From: an uncultured Collinsella sp.
Lineage (GTDB): Bacteria > Actinomycetota > Coriobacteriia > Coriobacteriales > Coriobacteriaceae
Length of the DNA stretch: 31,147 bases
Assembly (NCBI GenBank): GCA_900752545.1
Contig: CAADVS010000035.1
Coordinates: 1 to 31,147 of the forward strand
Direction: 5' to 3'
The notes below the pieces were generated by a model. That model saw nothing but the letters and a program-made list of their open reading frames with translations. It ran no database searches and was not told the DNA's origin. Below, one piece after another: positions 1 through 7,670 of this stretch (position 1 is its first letter; each line of letters starts with the position of its first letter). Made by a program: the position numbers and the translations under genes.

Positions 1-386
1 CCATTTCAAATGGTTCGATGTCTGCCCGGATGCGACACTTGATGTGTCCATCCTCGCAGTATCCGGTTCTCAAGGTGCACGCCCCGCGGCTGATCCGGTT
101 CCACCGGGCCGCGCGGCAAGGAGATATATTGCCAGACCGGAGGGGCCCCGCGGGCGGGAATCTGGCACTCCATATTTTGTTCACAAATGAATAGAACCCT
201 CAGTTGCTTCACTGAGGCCGTATTCGAAGCAGCAGCTTCTGATATTGGCGATGACCAGCTGGTTTATAGGTGTTAAGGCATCGGTCATCTCTGGTGCGCC
301 ACTTTACTCCAAAAGCATCAGCTATTTGTTTTCCGTCGGTAAAAGGCAGGTTTTGTTCGCCAAGCGTTCTTATATATAGATAGATA
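1..386. other. No recognisable gene; GC-rich inverted repeats
   Basis: I see no convincing protein gene here. Open frames on the minus strand are short, begin or end inside tRNA-derived sequence or run off the window, and match no family I recognise. Inverted repeats are visible: a 7-bp pair at 130-136/161-167 enclosing the palindrome GGGGCCCC (142-149), and a 7-bp hairpin at 198-204/211-217. The minus frame ending at 209 gives a protein-like C-terminal stretch over about 209-360, which could be a gene remnant, but this is weak. The segment lies downstream of the minus-strand tRNA-Lys and its repeats. Confidence 0.4.
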
Positions 387-446
387 CGGGTTCGAACCCT
401 TGCACCGGCAACAAAAAAGCGGCCGGCATCCGCCAGTCGCTTTTCT
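387..446 (-). repeat. tRNA T-arm motif plus terminator, distal remnant
   Basis: Bases 388-399 are GGGTTCGAACCC, a perfect tRNA T-arm palindrome with no tRNA body around it. It is followed by an A-rich stretch and a hairpin that reads as a terminator on the minus strand. The same order (T-arm motif, spacer, oligo-A, hairpin) recurs at 565-620, so this looks like the end of a further, older copy of the unit found next to tRNA-Lys. Confidence 0.55.
413..441 (-). terminator. Rho-independent terminator in the tRNA-Lys repeat region
   Basis: Stem 418-427 pairs with 432-441 around a 4-base loop. It is ten positions long with one G-T pair and one mismatch. On the minus strand it is followed by six T residues (complement of 413-418). 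Confidence 0.6.
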
Positions 447-453
447 ATTCTAT

Positions 454-632
454 GGTGGGCCGTCAGGGGTTCAGCCTGCTTCGCACGCGAACGCTGCGGC
501 GCTTTCGCGCCTTGCGCGCTGCGCTGGCAAACGCTCACGCGTTTACTCAGCTCCGCGCCCCGACGGGTTCGAACCCATGAAAGGGCGACAAAAAAGACGG
601 CCAACCGAAATTGACCGTCTCAACAATCTTTG
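454..632. repeat. tRNA-Lys-tail repeat unit
   Basis: Bases 454-472 are identical to 633-651, the 3' end of the real tRNA-Lys from just outside the acceptor stem into the T-loop. Identity stops in the T-loop. The unit then runs through GC-rich palindromic sequence, including AAACGC (529-534) facing GCGTTT (539-544), to a sense-strand T-arm motif GGGTTCGAACCC (565-576). It ends in a terminator hairpin (590-620) directly beside the intact tRNA. The structure parallels the unit at 9315-9506 beside tRNA-Gly, and the middle portions (522-576 and 9396-9450) are visibly related. It could be a small non-coding element inserted at tRNA 3' ends, or decayed tandem tRNA duplications. Confidence 0.65.
590..620 (-). 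terminator. Terminator of tRNA-Lys
   Basis: Stem 595-604 pairs with 611-620 with a single mismatch and a 6-base loop. On the minus strand it is followed by six T residues (complement of 590-595). It lies 15 bases beyond the tRNA 3' end. Confidence 0.75.
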
Positions 633-634
633 GG

Positions 635-707
635 TGGGCCGTCAGGGGTTCGAACCCTGGACCTTGGGATTAAAAGTCCCCTGCTCTGCCAGCTGAGCTA
701 ACGGCCC
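635..707 (-). tRNA. tRNA-Lys (UUU)
   Basis: This is a 73-base minus-strand cloverleaf. The acceptor stem pairs 701-707 with 636-642, and the D-loop, T-arm (GGTTCGA) and anticodon arm are all complete. The seven-base anticodon loop is CTTTTAA, giving anticodon TTT for lysine. The discriminator is A. The bases that follow read CCC, not CCA, so the CCA tail is not encoded. A good promoter lies just upstream and a terminator just downstream, so it is probably transcribed alone. Confidence 0.95.
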
Positions 708-716
708 GCGGGTGGC

Positions 717-745
717 ATTGTACCACGGTCTGGGACTATTCCCAA
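717..745 (-). promoter_or_regulatory. tRNA-Lys promoter, overlapping the upstream stop codon
   Basis: On the minus strand TTGGGA (740-745) and TACAAT (717-722) are separated by 17 bases. The start would fall a few bases before the tRNA 5' end at 707. The -35 box lies inside the last codons of the aminopeptidase gene, whose TAG is at 736-738. Confidence 0.65.
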
Positions 746-2016
746 CTCCATTGGCCGTTCTGGAAAATCACAACTTCACGTCCATCAGGCGTAATGCCCG
801 TAATATCGATGTCGTCCGTGCCGATCATAAAATCGACGTGCGTGCTCGAGACGTTAACACCATGCTCCAGGAGCTCCTCCTTGGACATGTCATACCCACC
901 CTCGATGCATTCGGGGAAACCGACACCTAGCGCGAGATGGCAGCTAGCGTTCTCGTCATAGAGCGTATCGTAGAACAGAACACCACTTTCGCGGATCGGC
1001 GTGTTCTTGGAAATGAGCGCGACCTCTCCCAGGTGAGCAGCGCCCTCGTCAGTATCGATGATACTTGCAAGCGTTGCCTTGCCCACGCGGGCGTCGTAGT
1101 CCACCACGCGGCCGCCCTCGAATTTAATCCAAAAATCGTCGACCTTATTGCCGTGGTGGATGAGCGGCATGGCCGAGTACACGATACCGTCGGCGCGCAT
1201 GCGATCGGGCGAAGTAAAGACTTCCTCGGTGGGAATGTTGGGGAAGAAGGGGTGCCCATCGGGCGTCTTGCCCTTGCCACCGGCCCACTCGTGACCCTTC
1301 GTCATGCCAATCATCAGATCGGTTCCATTTGCCGCGGTGTAATGCAGGCAGTCGAAACGATTGTCGTTCAGGAAACGCAGATTCTTTTCGAATGCGGCGT
1401 CATGGAGCTCCCAGTCGCTCTCTGGGTCCTGGCCATCGGCGCGAGCGGTGTGCAGAATCGCATTCCACAGCTTATAGATTGCAACCTCATCGGCGTCTCC
1501 CGGGAACACCTCGCGCGCCCAAGCCACGACCGGAGCGCCGGCGATGCACCACGGATTGATGTTGTAATCCAGTCCACGGCGGAAAACTTTGCACTGCGTG
1601 TTCTTTGCCTTAGAAGCTGCAGCGGGCTTAGCGGGATCGATGCCCTTAAGGGCGGCGGGGTCCGCACCCTCGATAAAGATAAAGCAGGCACCGTCCTGGG
1701 CCAGGGAATCCAGCTGCAGGCGCTTCCACTCGGGCGTCTGCTCAAAATAGCTTTTCTCGACATGCTCGTACGTGAGCCTCGTCACGGCATCATCAGCCCA
1801 GATGACCGTCACGTGGCCGGCGCCGGCAGCATAGGCCTCCGCGACCACCACGCGCGCAAACGGCGCGCACTCAACCGGAGACTGAACGACGACTTCCCGG
1901 CCAGGCTTAACGTTTACGCCCTTGCGGACAACCAGGCGCGCATAGTTTTTAATCTTGGGCTCCAGGGACTTCATACCCTCCAGGGCCTCTTCGACCGTCA
2001 GGGCAGCTCGAATCAT
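736..2016 (-). CDS. Aminopeptidase, M29 family (AmpS/PepS type)
   Basis: This is a cytosolic metallo-aminopeptidase that trims N-terminal residues from peptides. The expected metal ligands of the M29 family are all visible: Glu264 (in NIPTEEVF), Glu331 (HLGEVAL), His360 (ASCHLALG), and His393 with Asp395 (THVDFM). The length, 426 residues, is normal for the family. I place the start at ATG 2016 because GGAG lies six bases upstream. An in-frame ATG four codons earlier (2028) has no comparable ribosome site. The gene is apparently monocistronic: the terminator at 2045-2075 separates it from the membrane protein gene. Its last codons contain the -35 box of tRNA-Lys. The exact substrate preference cannot be read from sequence. 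Confidence 0.93.
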   Translation of the reverse strand: MIRAALTVEEALEGMKSLEPKIKNYARLVVRKGVNVKPGREVVVQSPVECAPFARVVVAEAYAAGAGHVTVIWADDAVTRLTYEHVEKSYFEQTPEWKRLQLDSLAQDGACFIFIEGADPAALKGIDPAKPAAASKAKNTQCKVFRRGLDYNINPWCIAGAPVVAWAREVFPGDADEVAIYKLWNAILHTARADGQDPESDWELHDAAFEKNLRFLNDNRFDCLHYTAANGTDLMIGMTKGHEWAGGKGKTPDGHPFFPNIPTEEVFTSPDRMRADGIVYSAMPLIHHGNKVDDFWIKFEGGRVVDYDARVGKATLASIIDTDEGAAHLGEVALISKNTPIRESGVLFYDTLYDENASCHLALGVGFPECIEGGYDMSKEELLEHGVNVSSTHVDFMIGTDDIDITGITPDGREVVIFQNGQWSWE

Positions 2017-2044
2017 GTGCCACTCCATCTATCTATAGAACAGT

Positions 2045-2075
2045 AAAAAGGCGCGCCGCAAAAACGACGCGCCTT
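2045..2075 (-). terminator. Terminator after the purC-membrane protein pair
   Basis: An 8-bp stem 2048-2055 pairs with 2068-2075. On the minus strand a run of five T residues (complement of 2045-2049) follows. It ends the transcript of the gene at 2106-2681. Confidence 0.75.
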
Positions 2076-2105
2076 ATATCTTAGCGATAAGTATGTATGC
2101 AAACG

Positions 2106-2681
2106 CTACTTCTTCTTGGAGTCCTTCTTGTCCTCCTCGGCAGCTGCGCGCTCGATAAGAGCGTTGAGCTTGTTCTCGGACATGCCCTCGGCCTGCGCGC
2201 GGTACATGTTGCGCAAGGGACGAATACGAGCGAAGTCGTAGATAAAGTCACCTAGGATGATGACATAGGACAAAACGATGCCGACCATCTGGACAGGGCT
2301 GGACACCATGCCAGCGGGAGCGAAGTACAGCGAGCCCCAAATTGCCACGACGAGCACCATGCCAATGGCGAGCACAATCCACCAGATGCGACGGCGCTTG
2401 GTGTAGTCCTCGTCCTGCTTGAGGAGGATATTCGACACCGTATAGATGCGGTCCTCCTTGGCGCGCTGCTTAGCCTTGCGGGCGCGCTTCTCCTCTTTAG
2501 AGAGGCCCTCGAGGTTCTCGCCCTTCTCGAGCTCTTTGCGGCGTGCCTTAGACGAAGCCGGCACGACGCGAACGGAGCTCGCTGCTTGGCGGGCGGGCTT
2601 AGCAGATGCGGCAGACTTGCGCGCAACCCCGGTAACTTCGTGGGATTGCGTGCGCTTGTTCGTGGCGCTACGGGTACTCAC
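2106..2681 (-). CDS. Small membrane protein with basic N-terminal region
   Basis: This is a 191-residue protein of unrecognised function. Residues 1-97 are hydrophilic, rich in Ala, Lys, Arg and Ser, with a dense charged stretch (about 47-76) that may form a helix. Two hydrophobic segments follow (about 104-124 and 130-148), then a charged C-terminal tail ending in lysines. Both ends probably lie on the cytoplasmic side. It starts with GTG immediately after the purC TAA, with no spacer and an AGGAG nine bases upstream inside purC, so it is translationally coupled to purC. The pairing with a purine gene may be only operon economy; I cannot infer a role. Confidence 0.8.
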   Translation of the reverse strand: MSTRSATNKRTQSHEVTGVARKSAASAKPARQAASSVRVVPASSKARRKELEKGENLEGLSKEEKRARKAKQRAKEDRIYTVSNILLKQDEDYTKRRRIWWIVLAIGMVLVVAIWGSLYFAPAGMVSSPVQMVGIVLSYVIILGDFIYDFARIRPLRNMYRAQAEGMSENKLNALIERAAAEEDKKDSKKK

Positions 2682-3569
2682 TTATGCGTTCTCCTTCATG
2701 CTTGTGAACTGGGAGCCCGTGATGATCTGGAAGGCCTCGCGATAGCGCTCGGACGTGCCATCGATGACCTCGGCGGGCAGGTGCGGGGTCTCCCCCGTCA
2801 TATCCCAGTTGGCCTTGAGCCAATTGCGGACGAATTGCTTGTCGTAGCTAGGCTGGATCTTGCCCTCCTCGTAGCTGGCAGCAGGCCAGAAACGGCTGGA
2901 GTCGGGCGTGAGGCACTCGTCGATCAGCGTGACCTTGCCATCAATAACACCAAACTCAAACTTGGTGTCGGCAATGATGATGCCACGGGTCGCGGCGTAC
3001 TCGGCAGCGGCCTTGTAGATCTTGAGGGAAAGGTCACGAATCTGCGTGGCGATGTCCTCGCCCACGATCTCGCAGCAACGCTCGAACGAGATGTTCTCGT
3101 CGTGGTCACCGATCTCGGCCTTCGTGGACGGCGTGAACAGCGGCTCAGGAAGCTTGGAAGCCTCGGTCAGGCCCTCAGGCAGCTGGATGCCGCAGACGGT
3201 GCCGTTCTCGTCGTAGGTCTTCTTGCCCGAACCGGTCAGATAGCCGCGGACGATGCACTCGATAGGAATCGTCTGGGCCTTCTTAACCAGCATGGCGCGG
3301 CCAGCGAGGTAGTCACGATACTCAGCAAACTCCTCGGGGAAATCCGCCGGGTCGATGGAAACGAGATGGTTGGGGACGATGTCGGCAAACTTATCGAACC
3401 AGAATGCCGAGATGCGATTGAGTACCTCTCCCTTAAACGGAATCTCGTCGGGAAGAATGAAGTCGAACGCAGAAATGCGGTCGGTGGCGACCATCAGCAG
3501 GTTTTCACCGGCATCGTAAATATCACGAACCTTGCCACGGGAATCCGGACGACGCTCCATCGTTGTCAC
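2682..3569 (-). CDS. purC: SAICAR synthase (phosphoribosylaminoimidazole-succinocarboxamide synthase)
   Basis: This enzyme joins CAIR and aspartate, using ATP, in de novo purine synthesis. Recognisable SAICAR synthetase motifs are present: RGKVRDIYD near the N-terminus, ATDRISAFD, IPIECIVRGYLTGS, IADTKFEFG and LIDECLTPDSSRFW. Its length, about 295 residues, is normal. The start is GTG 3569, because AAGGAG lies eight bases before it. An upstream in-frame GTG at 3578 would directly abut that ribosome site. The gene reads straight into the membrane protein gene at 2681. purB, for a later step, lies 4 kb away on the same strand but is separate. No purine riboswitch is apparent. Confidence 0.97.
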   Translation of the reverse strand: MTTMERRPDSRGKVRDIYDAGENLLMVATDRISAFDFILPDEIPFKGEVLNRISAFWFDKFADIVPNHLVSIDPADFPEEFAEYRDYLAGRAMLVKKAQTIPIECIVRGYLTGSGKKTYDENGTVCGIQLPEGLTEASKLPEPLFTPSTKAEIGDHDENISFERCCEIVGEDIATQIRDLSLKIYKAAAEYAATRGIIIADTKFEFGVIDGKVTLIDECLTPDSSRFWPAASYEEGKIQPSYDKQFVRNWLKANWDMTGETPHLPAEVIDGTSERYREAFQIITGSQFTSMKENA

Positions 3570-3600
3570 GTGAGTCACTCCTTACCTAAATACGACAGAA

Positions 3601-3620
3601 ATGCGGGTTCTTTCCCGCAT
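3601..3620 (-). terminator. Hairpin between the histidine kinase gene and purC
   Basis: ATGCGGG (3601-3607) pairs perfectly with CCCGCAT (3614-3620). On the minus strand a short T-rich stretch follows. It probably terminates the kinase operon. It also lies only 31 bases before purC, so it could act as a purC leader hairpin. Confidence 0.55.
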
Positions 3621-3678
3621 GTTTTCGCAAACTCGGAGCGGCAGGGACGCGGCCCCTCCTTCACCGAATAGCGAAAAG

Positions 3679-5244
3679 CTAGTGCTCCATTGTAGTAGAT
3701 GCCGCGTCTGCCGTGTGCTCGCGGGGCAGATGAATTGTAAAAGTCGTACCCTTTCCAAGCTCCGACTCCACGGATATGTAGCCATGGTGACGCTCGACGA
3801 TCTGCTTGGTCACGGCGAGGCCAACGCCCAGGCCGCCAGCTTCGCGGGCGCGGCTGGCATCGGCGCGCCAAAACCGCCCGAAGATGCGCGACAAATCGTC
3901 CTTGGCAATACCGATGCCGGTATCAGAAACGGCAATGCTGACGTGCTTGCGGTCACTGAGCACCGACACCACGACCCAACCGCCCTCGGGGGTGTAGCGC
4001 ATGGCGTTGCTCATGAGGTTGATAACACATTGCGTGATCATGTCGGGATCGGCCTCGACGACATCGTCGTGACCCTGGGTCTCGTCCGCAAAACGCAGGC
4101 GCAGATCGCGGTCGACAAACAGGCGCTCCTGGGCATTAACGATGGAACGCACGAAAGGAACCATGTCCACCGGCTCAAGGTTGAGCGGAGCCGTGCTGTT
4201 TTCCATGCGCGACAGGTCGAGCATCTGCTGCACCAGACGAGCCAGGCGACGCGTCTCGGAAGCAACGGTCTCCAAATGCTCATCGTCGGTGGGATACACG
4301 CCATCCTGCATGGCCTCGACCGTTGCGAGCATGGCCATAAGCGGCGTGCGAAGCTCGTGTGCAACGTCTGAGGTCAGGCGCTTCTCGTGTTTCATATCCT
4401 TCTCGAGCGAAGTGGCCATCTCATCGAAGGTCTCACCCAGCTGATCGATCTCGTCATCACCGCGCAGTCCCGTGCGAGCCGACAGGTCGCCGTCACGGAT
4501 TTGCTTTGCGGTACTGGTGATGCGATGAATCGGCTTGGTGAGCATGCGCGACACGAGCGATCCGATAACGACCGAAATGCAGATTGCAACAACCGCGGCG
4601 AGGGCCATGGCGTTAAAGGTCTTCTCCCTAAACGCAGAGTCCGCCTTGGTGAGCAGAGCGTCGGAGCCGATGGCCCACAGCTTTACCTGTCCGACATGCT
4701 CGCCGGAAGACGTTACAATCTCGACGTTAGCAACGCTATCGGAGTCGGTTGGAGCAGACGAGACCGGGCTATGCGATGCCCTCTTGCCGCTCGTGTCGTC
4801 GGTCGTAGCCTGGTTTTCGCGTACATCGGCGGTGGCGCTTGCCGAGGGCCAGGAATCGTCATAAACGATCACGCCCTTTTTATTGACGACCTGCATACCC
4901 AGATCGTCGGAAACCAAACTCGACGTTGCGACCGTGCGCAGTTCTCCCGCGGTCCAAGAGCCGTTTTCCTCATATGAGGTTGCCAACTTCTCGGCAGCGG
5001 AATTTGCGATTTCGACGATATTGGAGCGTGTGTAATCCGAAAAGACCGTGCCCCACACAACAGAGACAACGCCCACCAGCACCAATACCGTCATGAGCGA
5101 TGTCAGAGCAAAAGCAAGTGCCATGCGCGAGGGATAGCTCATCGTTGGCCGTGAATCGGAACGAGGCGTGTTCCAACTAGCCTTGGAACCCGCCTCGCTC
5201 TCCTGCTTGTGCTTTTGTCCGATTTCAAAGCGCGCAGGTGTCAT
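3679..5244 (-). CDS. Sensor histidine kinase
   Basis: This is a membrane sensor of a two-component system, 521 residues. A cytoplasmic head (1-40) precedes TM1 (about 41-66), an external sensing region (about 67-208), TM2 (about 209-233) and a HAMP linker (to about 285). The dimerisation/phosphoacceptor motif DVAHELRTPL contains His296. The catalytic domain shows the N-box (NLMSNAMRYTP, Asn413), G1 (DTGIGIA, Asp441), F-box (FGRFWR) and G2 (GLGVGLAV). The external region includes a Ser/Thr/Asp-rich stretch (about 134-172) that is probably disordered. The start follows the regulator gene by 11 bases with only a weak ribosome site; Met35 is an alternative. The signal sensed is unknown. Confidence 0.94.
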   Translation of the reverse strand: MTPARFEIGQKHKQESEAGSKASWNTPRSDSRPTMSYPSRMALAFALTSLMTVLVLVGVVSVVWGTVFSDYTRSNIVEIANSAAEKLATSYEENGSWTAGELRTVATSSLVSDDLGMQVVNKKGVIVYDDSWPSASATADVRENQATTDDTSGKRASHSPVSSAPTDSDSVANVEIVTSSGEHVGQVKLWAIGSDALLTKADSAFREKTFNAMALAAVVAICISVVIGSLVSRMLTKPIHRITSTAKQIRDGDLSARTGLRGDDEIDQLGETFDEMATSLEKDMKHEKRLTSDVAHELRTPLMAMLATVEAMQDGVYPTDDEHLETVASETRRLARLVQQMLDLSRMENSTAPLNLEPVDMVPFVRSIVNAQERLFVDRDLRLRFADETQGHDDVVEADPDMITQCVINLMSNAMRYTPEGGWVVVSVLSDRKHVSIAVSDTGIGIAKDDLSRIFGRFWRADASRAREAGGLGVGLAVTKQIVERHHGYISVESELGKGTTFTIHLPREHTADAASTTMEH

Positions 5245-5255
5245 ATGTGATTTCC

Positions 5256-5978
5256 CTATTTCTCGTCCGACTTATCGGTCTTGGCCGGAGCCTCGAAGCG
5301 ATAGCCGACACCATGGACGGTGTAGAGCCACTTGGGCTTCTTGGGATCATCGCCCAGCTTGGCACGAAGATTCTTCACGTGGCTATCGATGGTGCGCTCA
5401 TAGCCCTCAAAGTCATACCCGAGCACTTTCTCGACCAGCTCCATGCGGTTATACACACGGCCGGGATGGCGGGCAAGCGTGGTGAGCAGCTTGAACTCGG
5501 AAGCCGTCAGATCGACTTCCTTGCCCTCGACCAAGATCTTGTGGCCCGAGATATCGATGACCAGATCGCCGAAGTCGAGCACCTCGACGGCGGGCTCGTC
5601 GGCCTGATGGGCACGGCGGAACAGAGCACGAACGCGGGCGACGAGCTCGCGCGGCGAGAACGGCTTAATCAGATAGTCATCGGCGCCGAGCTCAAGACCG
5701 ATAATACGGTCCTCGATCTCGCCCTTAGCCGTCAGCATGATGATGGGGACATCCGAGGTATCGCGAATGGTGCGGCAAACGCGCTCGCCGGGAATCTTGG
5801 GGAGCATAAGGTCGAGCACGACCAGGTCGAACTGATGCTTCTCGAACTCCTCGATCGCGGACTGACCGTCGCCGACGCCCACAACCCAGTAGCCTTCGCG
5901 CTCGAGATAGGCAGCGACGGCGTCACGGATTGCCTTCTCATCCTCGACCAGCAGAATCTTTTTTGCATCTGAAGCCAT
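5256..5978 (-). CDS. OmpR-family response regulator
   Basis: This is a 240-residue transcription factor partnering the adjacent kinase. The receiver domain (about 6-120) carries the acidic pocket Glu12/Asp13, the phosphoacceptor Asp56 (DLVVLDLMLP), Thr83 and Lys105. The C-terminal winged helix (about 135-230) has the usual TASEFKLL and ERTIDSHVKNLR motifs and ends VHGVGYRFE. I place the start at ATG 5978, with a G-rich ribosome site seven bases upstream. A TTG at 5999 would extend it by seven residues but lacks support. Its targets are unknown; the neighbouring genes suggest envelope functions, but that is only an inference. Confidence 0.95.
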   Translation of the reverse strand: MASDAKKILLVEDEKAIRDAVAAYLEREGYWVVGVGDGQSAIEEFEKHQFDLVVLDLMLPKIPGERVCRTIRDTSDVPIIMLTAKGEIEDRIIGLELGADDYLIKPFSPRELVARVRALFRRAHQADEPAVEVLDFGDLVIDISGHKILVEGKEVDLTASEFKLLTTLARHPGRVYNRMELVEKVLGYDFEGYERTIDSHVKNLRAKLGDDPKKPKWLYTVHGVGYRFEAPAKTDKSDEK

Positions 5979-6031
5979 AACACGGCCCCCCTGTCTCAAT
6001 TAGCTAAGAACAAGCCCATTTTAACGCACCT

Positions 6032-6072
6032 GAGCCCGCCGGATGCCGCTATAACGCGGCAGCTCGGCGGGC
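6032..6072. terminator. Strong nested inverted repeat, possible terminator
   Basis: An outer GC-rich stem (about 6033-6041 with 6064-6072) encloses an inner one (6045-6049 with 6056-6060). It lies between the Tat lipoprotein stop (6132) and the regulator start (5978), so it may end the lipoprotein transcript on the minus strand. There is no clean T-run. A TAAAAT that could serve the regulator as a -10 box lies at 6018-6023 on the minus strand. Confidence 0.45.
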
Positions 6073-6131
6073 GGTACTCACAATTACAACGCGTTTATTC
6101 CCCTGTTGGCGCCTTTTTAACCCCTCTAAGC

Positions 6132-7343
6132 TTAAAGAGAGAATAGGCGTGCAGTGACCGTCTCTGGTATACCCTGGCTGTTGCGCACCGTGGCGTACGT
6201 AAGGAATGAGTCCGACTTTCCCGCCGTAGCTGGATAATCGCCATACTCCAAAGCGCGGTCGGGCGACAGCAGCGAGCCATAGGTCTTGGCAGAGGTGTCG
6301 ATCAGGAAATGCGACGCCTGTACCTTAACAAGGTATTTATTCTTCTTGCCAGCCGCACATGCAAGCGGCTCGCGGGACAGGAAGAGATACGGCCCTCCCT
6401 CATTACCGATATACGTGCCCATGTTGCCCAGGCTGCCCACGCCACTATAGGTCGCCTCGATAGAAAACACGAAGGTATCGCCCATATATACGGCCTCGAA
6501 AGGCGAGACTGACGAGGGAAGAACTAGCTGGGCACGTTTGGTGTTGTTGCCGTCGGTCAGATCGATTGCCGTTATGCCGTAGTAGACGCCCTCGTCGTTG
6601 CGGACACGCGGCGAGATGGTCAAAATGCCGTCGCTCGCGCGCGGGGCCGATGCAAAGCGGCCCGTCGATTTCCAAATTACCTCGGCCTTGGATTCATCAA
6701 GCGAGCGACGATAGCAAAACGAATCACTACTCGTTTTATTGCCGCCTGCCGAAGGCATTTTATACCAGATGACTGATGACCCGAACGCCGTGAACAGGGG
6801 CGGATCATAGTCCTTGCCACCTCGATCGAGCTCAACCACGTCGCCAGAGAGCGAAGCGCCCGACAGATTTTGAGCGTAGAGCTTCCACGATGAATTGGCA
6901 AAGTTCATCTCAACCCACGCGAATACGCCGTCGCCGGCACGGACATCGTAGAATGCGTATCCCGTGCCCTCGATAGGATCCTCGATTAATGTGGTAAGCG
7001 AGCCATCGCCCAGGTTGAGCACGCCGAGTGTGTTGGCGTGCAGTGCCGATGCGGGCGCCATCATCGTCGCGGCGTAATCGCCGTCGCAGTAGTACAGCAG
7101 CGTACCCAGAGGCAGCGTCCACGATGACGCCGGCTCAAGATCGATGTCGACAGCCTCATACTCATCCGTAATCGAGATGATTTTGGAATCGTCCTTGATA
7201 ACCTGCGGCTCGCCGGCGACATCATCGCTGGTGCCCGTTTTTTTCGAGCATCCGGCAAGCACCGTGGCAGCGCCCGCGGCAGCCCCACCGAGTACAAAGC
7301 CGCGACGCGATATTCCGTTCTTGATGTGATCGGCGATACCCAT
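6132..7343 (-). CDS. Tat-exported lipoprotein of unknown function
   Basis: This 403-residue protein begins with a twin-arginine signal (SRRGFVLGG, residues 12-20), an Ala/Gly-rich hydrophobic segment and a lipobox LAGC with Cys32. It is therefore predicted to be exported folded and lipid-anchored outside the membrane. The mature part is a series of short beta-strand-like segments with recurring aromatic and Gly-Asp turns (for example LGDGSL, YDVRAGDGVFAW, MGDTFVFSIE), which resembles a beta-propeller. I cannot assign a family or ligand. Its ATG overlaps the TAA of the TSCPD gene by one base, so the two are translationally coupled. A regulator/kinase pair follows downstream on the same strand. 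Confidence 0.82.
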   Translation of the reverse strand: MGIADHIKNGISRRGFVLGGAAAGAATVLAGCSKKTGTSDDVAGEPQVIKDDSKIISITDEYEAVDIDLEPASSWTLPLGTLLYYCDGDYAATMMAPASALHANTLGVLNLGDGSLTTLIEDPIEGTGYAFYDVRAGDGVFAWVEMNFANSSWKLYAQNLSGASLSGDVVELDRGGKDYDPPLFTAFGSSVIWYKMPSAGGNKTSSDSFCYRRSLDESKAEVIWKSTGRFASAPRASDGILTISPRVRNDEGVYYGITAIDLTDGNNTKRAQLVLPSSVSPFEAVYMGDTFVFSIEATYSGVGSLGNMGTYIGNEGGPYLFLSREPLACAAGKKNKYLVKVQASHFLIDTSAKTYGSLLSPDRALEYGDYPATAGKSDSFLTYATVRNSQGIPETVTARLFSL

Positions 7344-7606
7344 TAGGCGATCTCGGCGCGAGCGGCCTCGATAGCGCGCGTAAGCTGGTCGGCGCAGGAG
7401 GTCTTTTTCATACCGCAGGTATTACCGGCGAGAACCTCGATTACGCGATCGGCGGGAGCGCCCTCGACCAGCTTGGAGATAGCCTTGAGATTGCCGTCGC
7501 AGCCGCCGGTAAACTCAACGCCCACCACCTTGTTGCCGTCATCGGAAAGGTCAAGGTGAATATTGCGAGCACACACGCCCTGAGGCTTGTAATCAAACGA
7601 AATCAT
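7343..7606 (-). CDS. TSCPD-domain protein (TIGR03905-like)
   Basis: This is an 87-residue single-domain protein with four conserved cysteines: Cys12 (GVCARNI), Cys36 (TGGCDGNL), Cys64 (NTCGMKKTSC) and Cys70 or nearby. The GGCDGNL and CGMK.TSCADQL motifs match the small TSCPD family, whose domain also occurs at the C-terminus of some ribonucleotide reductases. The cysteines may bind a metal, but the function is unknown. The start ATG 7606 has AGGGG upstream. It is first in a two-gene unit with the Tat lipoprotein, overlapping it by one base. A possible promoter on the minus strand has TTGCAT (7662-7667) and GATAAT (7641-7646) with a short 15-base spacer. Confidence 0.85.
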   Translation of the reverse strand: MISFDYKPQGVCARNIHLDLSDDGNKVVGVEFTGGCDGNLKAISKLVEGAPADRVIEVLAGNTCGMKKTSCADQLTRAIEAARAEIA

Positions 7607-7670
7607 GCGATCCCCTCTCAGAATGTTATTCGAGACGACTATTATCCCCGTCTTTCCCTAAATGCAACGA

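Noticed and set aside
400..696. Plus-strand open frame with a GFEPW-like ending across the tRNA-Lys region
   Set aside because: It is an antisense translation of the tRNA and its repeat copies; no ribosome site and no protein-like composition outside them.
937..2046. Long plus-strand frame opposite the aminopeptidase gene
   Set aside because: A shadow of the GC-rich coding strand; the minus frame carries the complete M29 motifs and a ribosome site.
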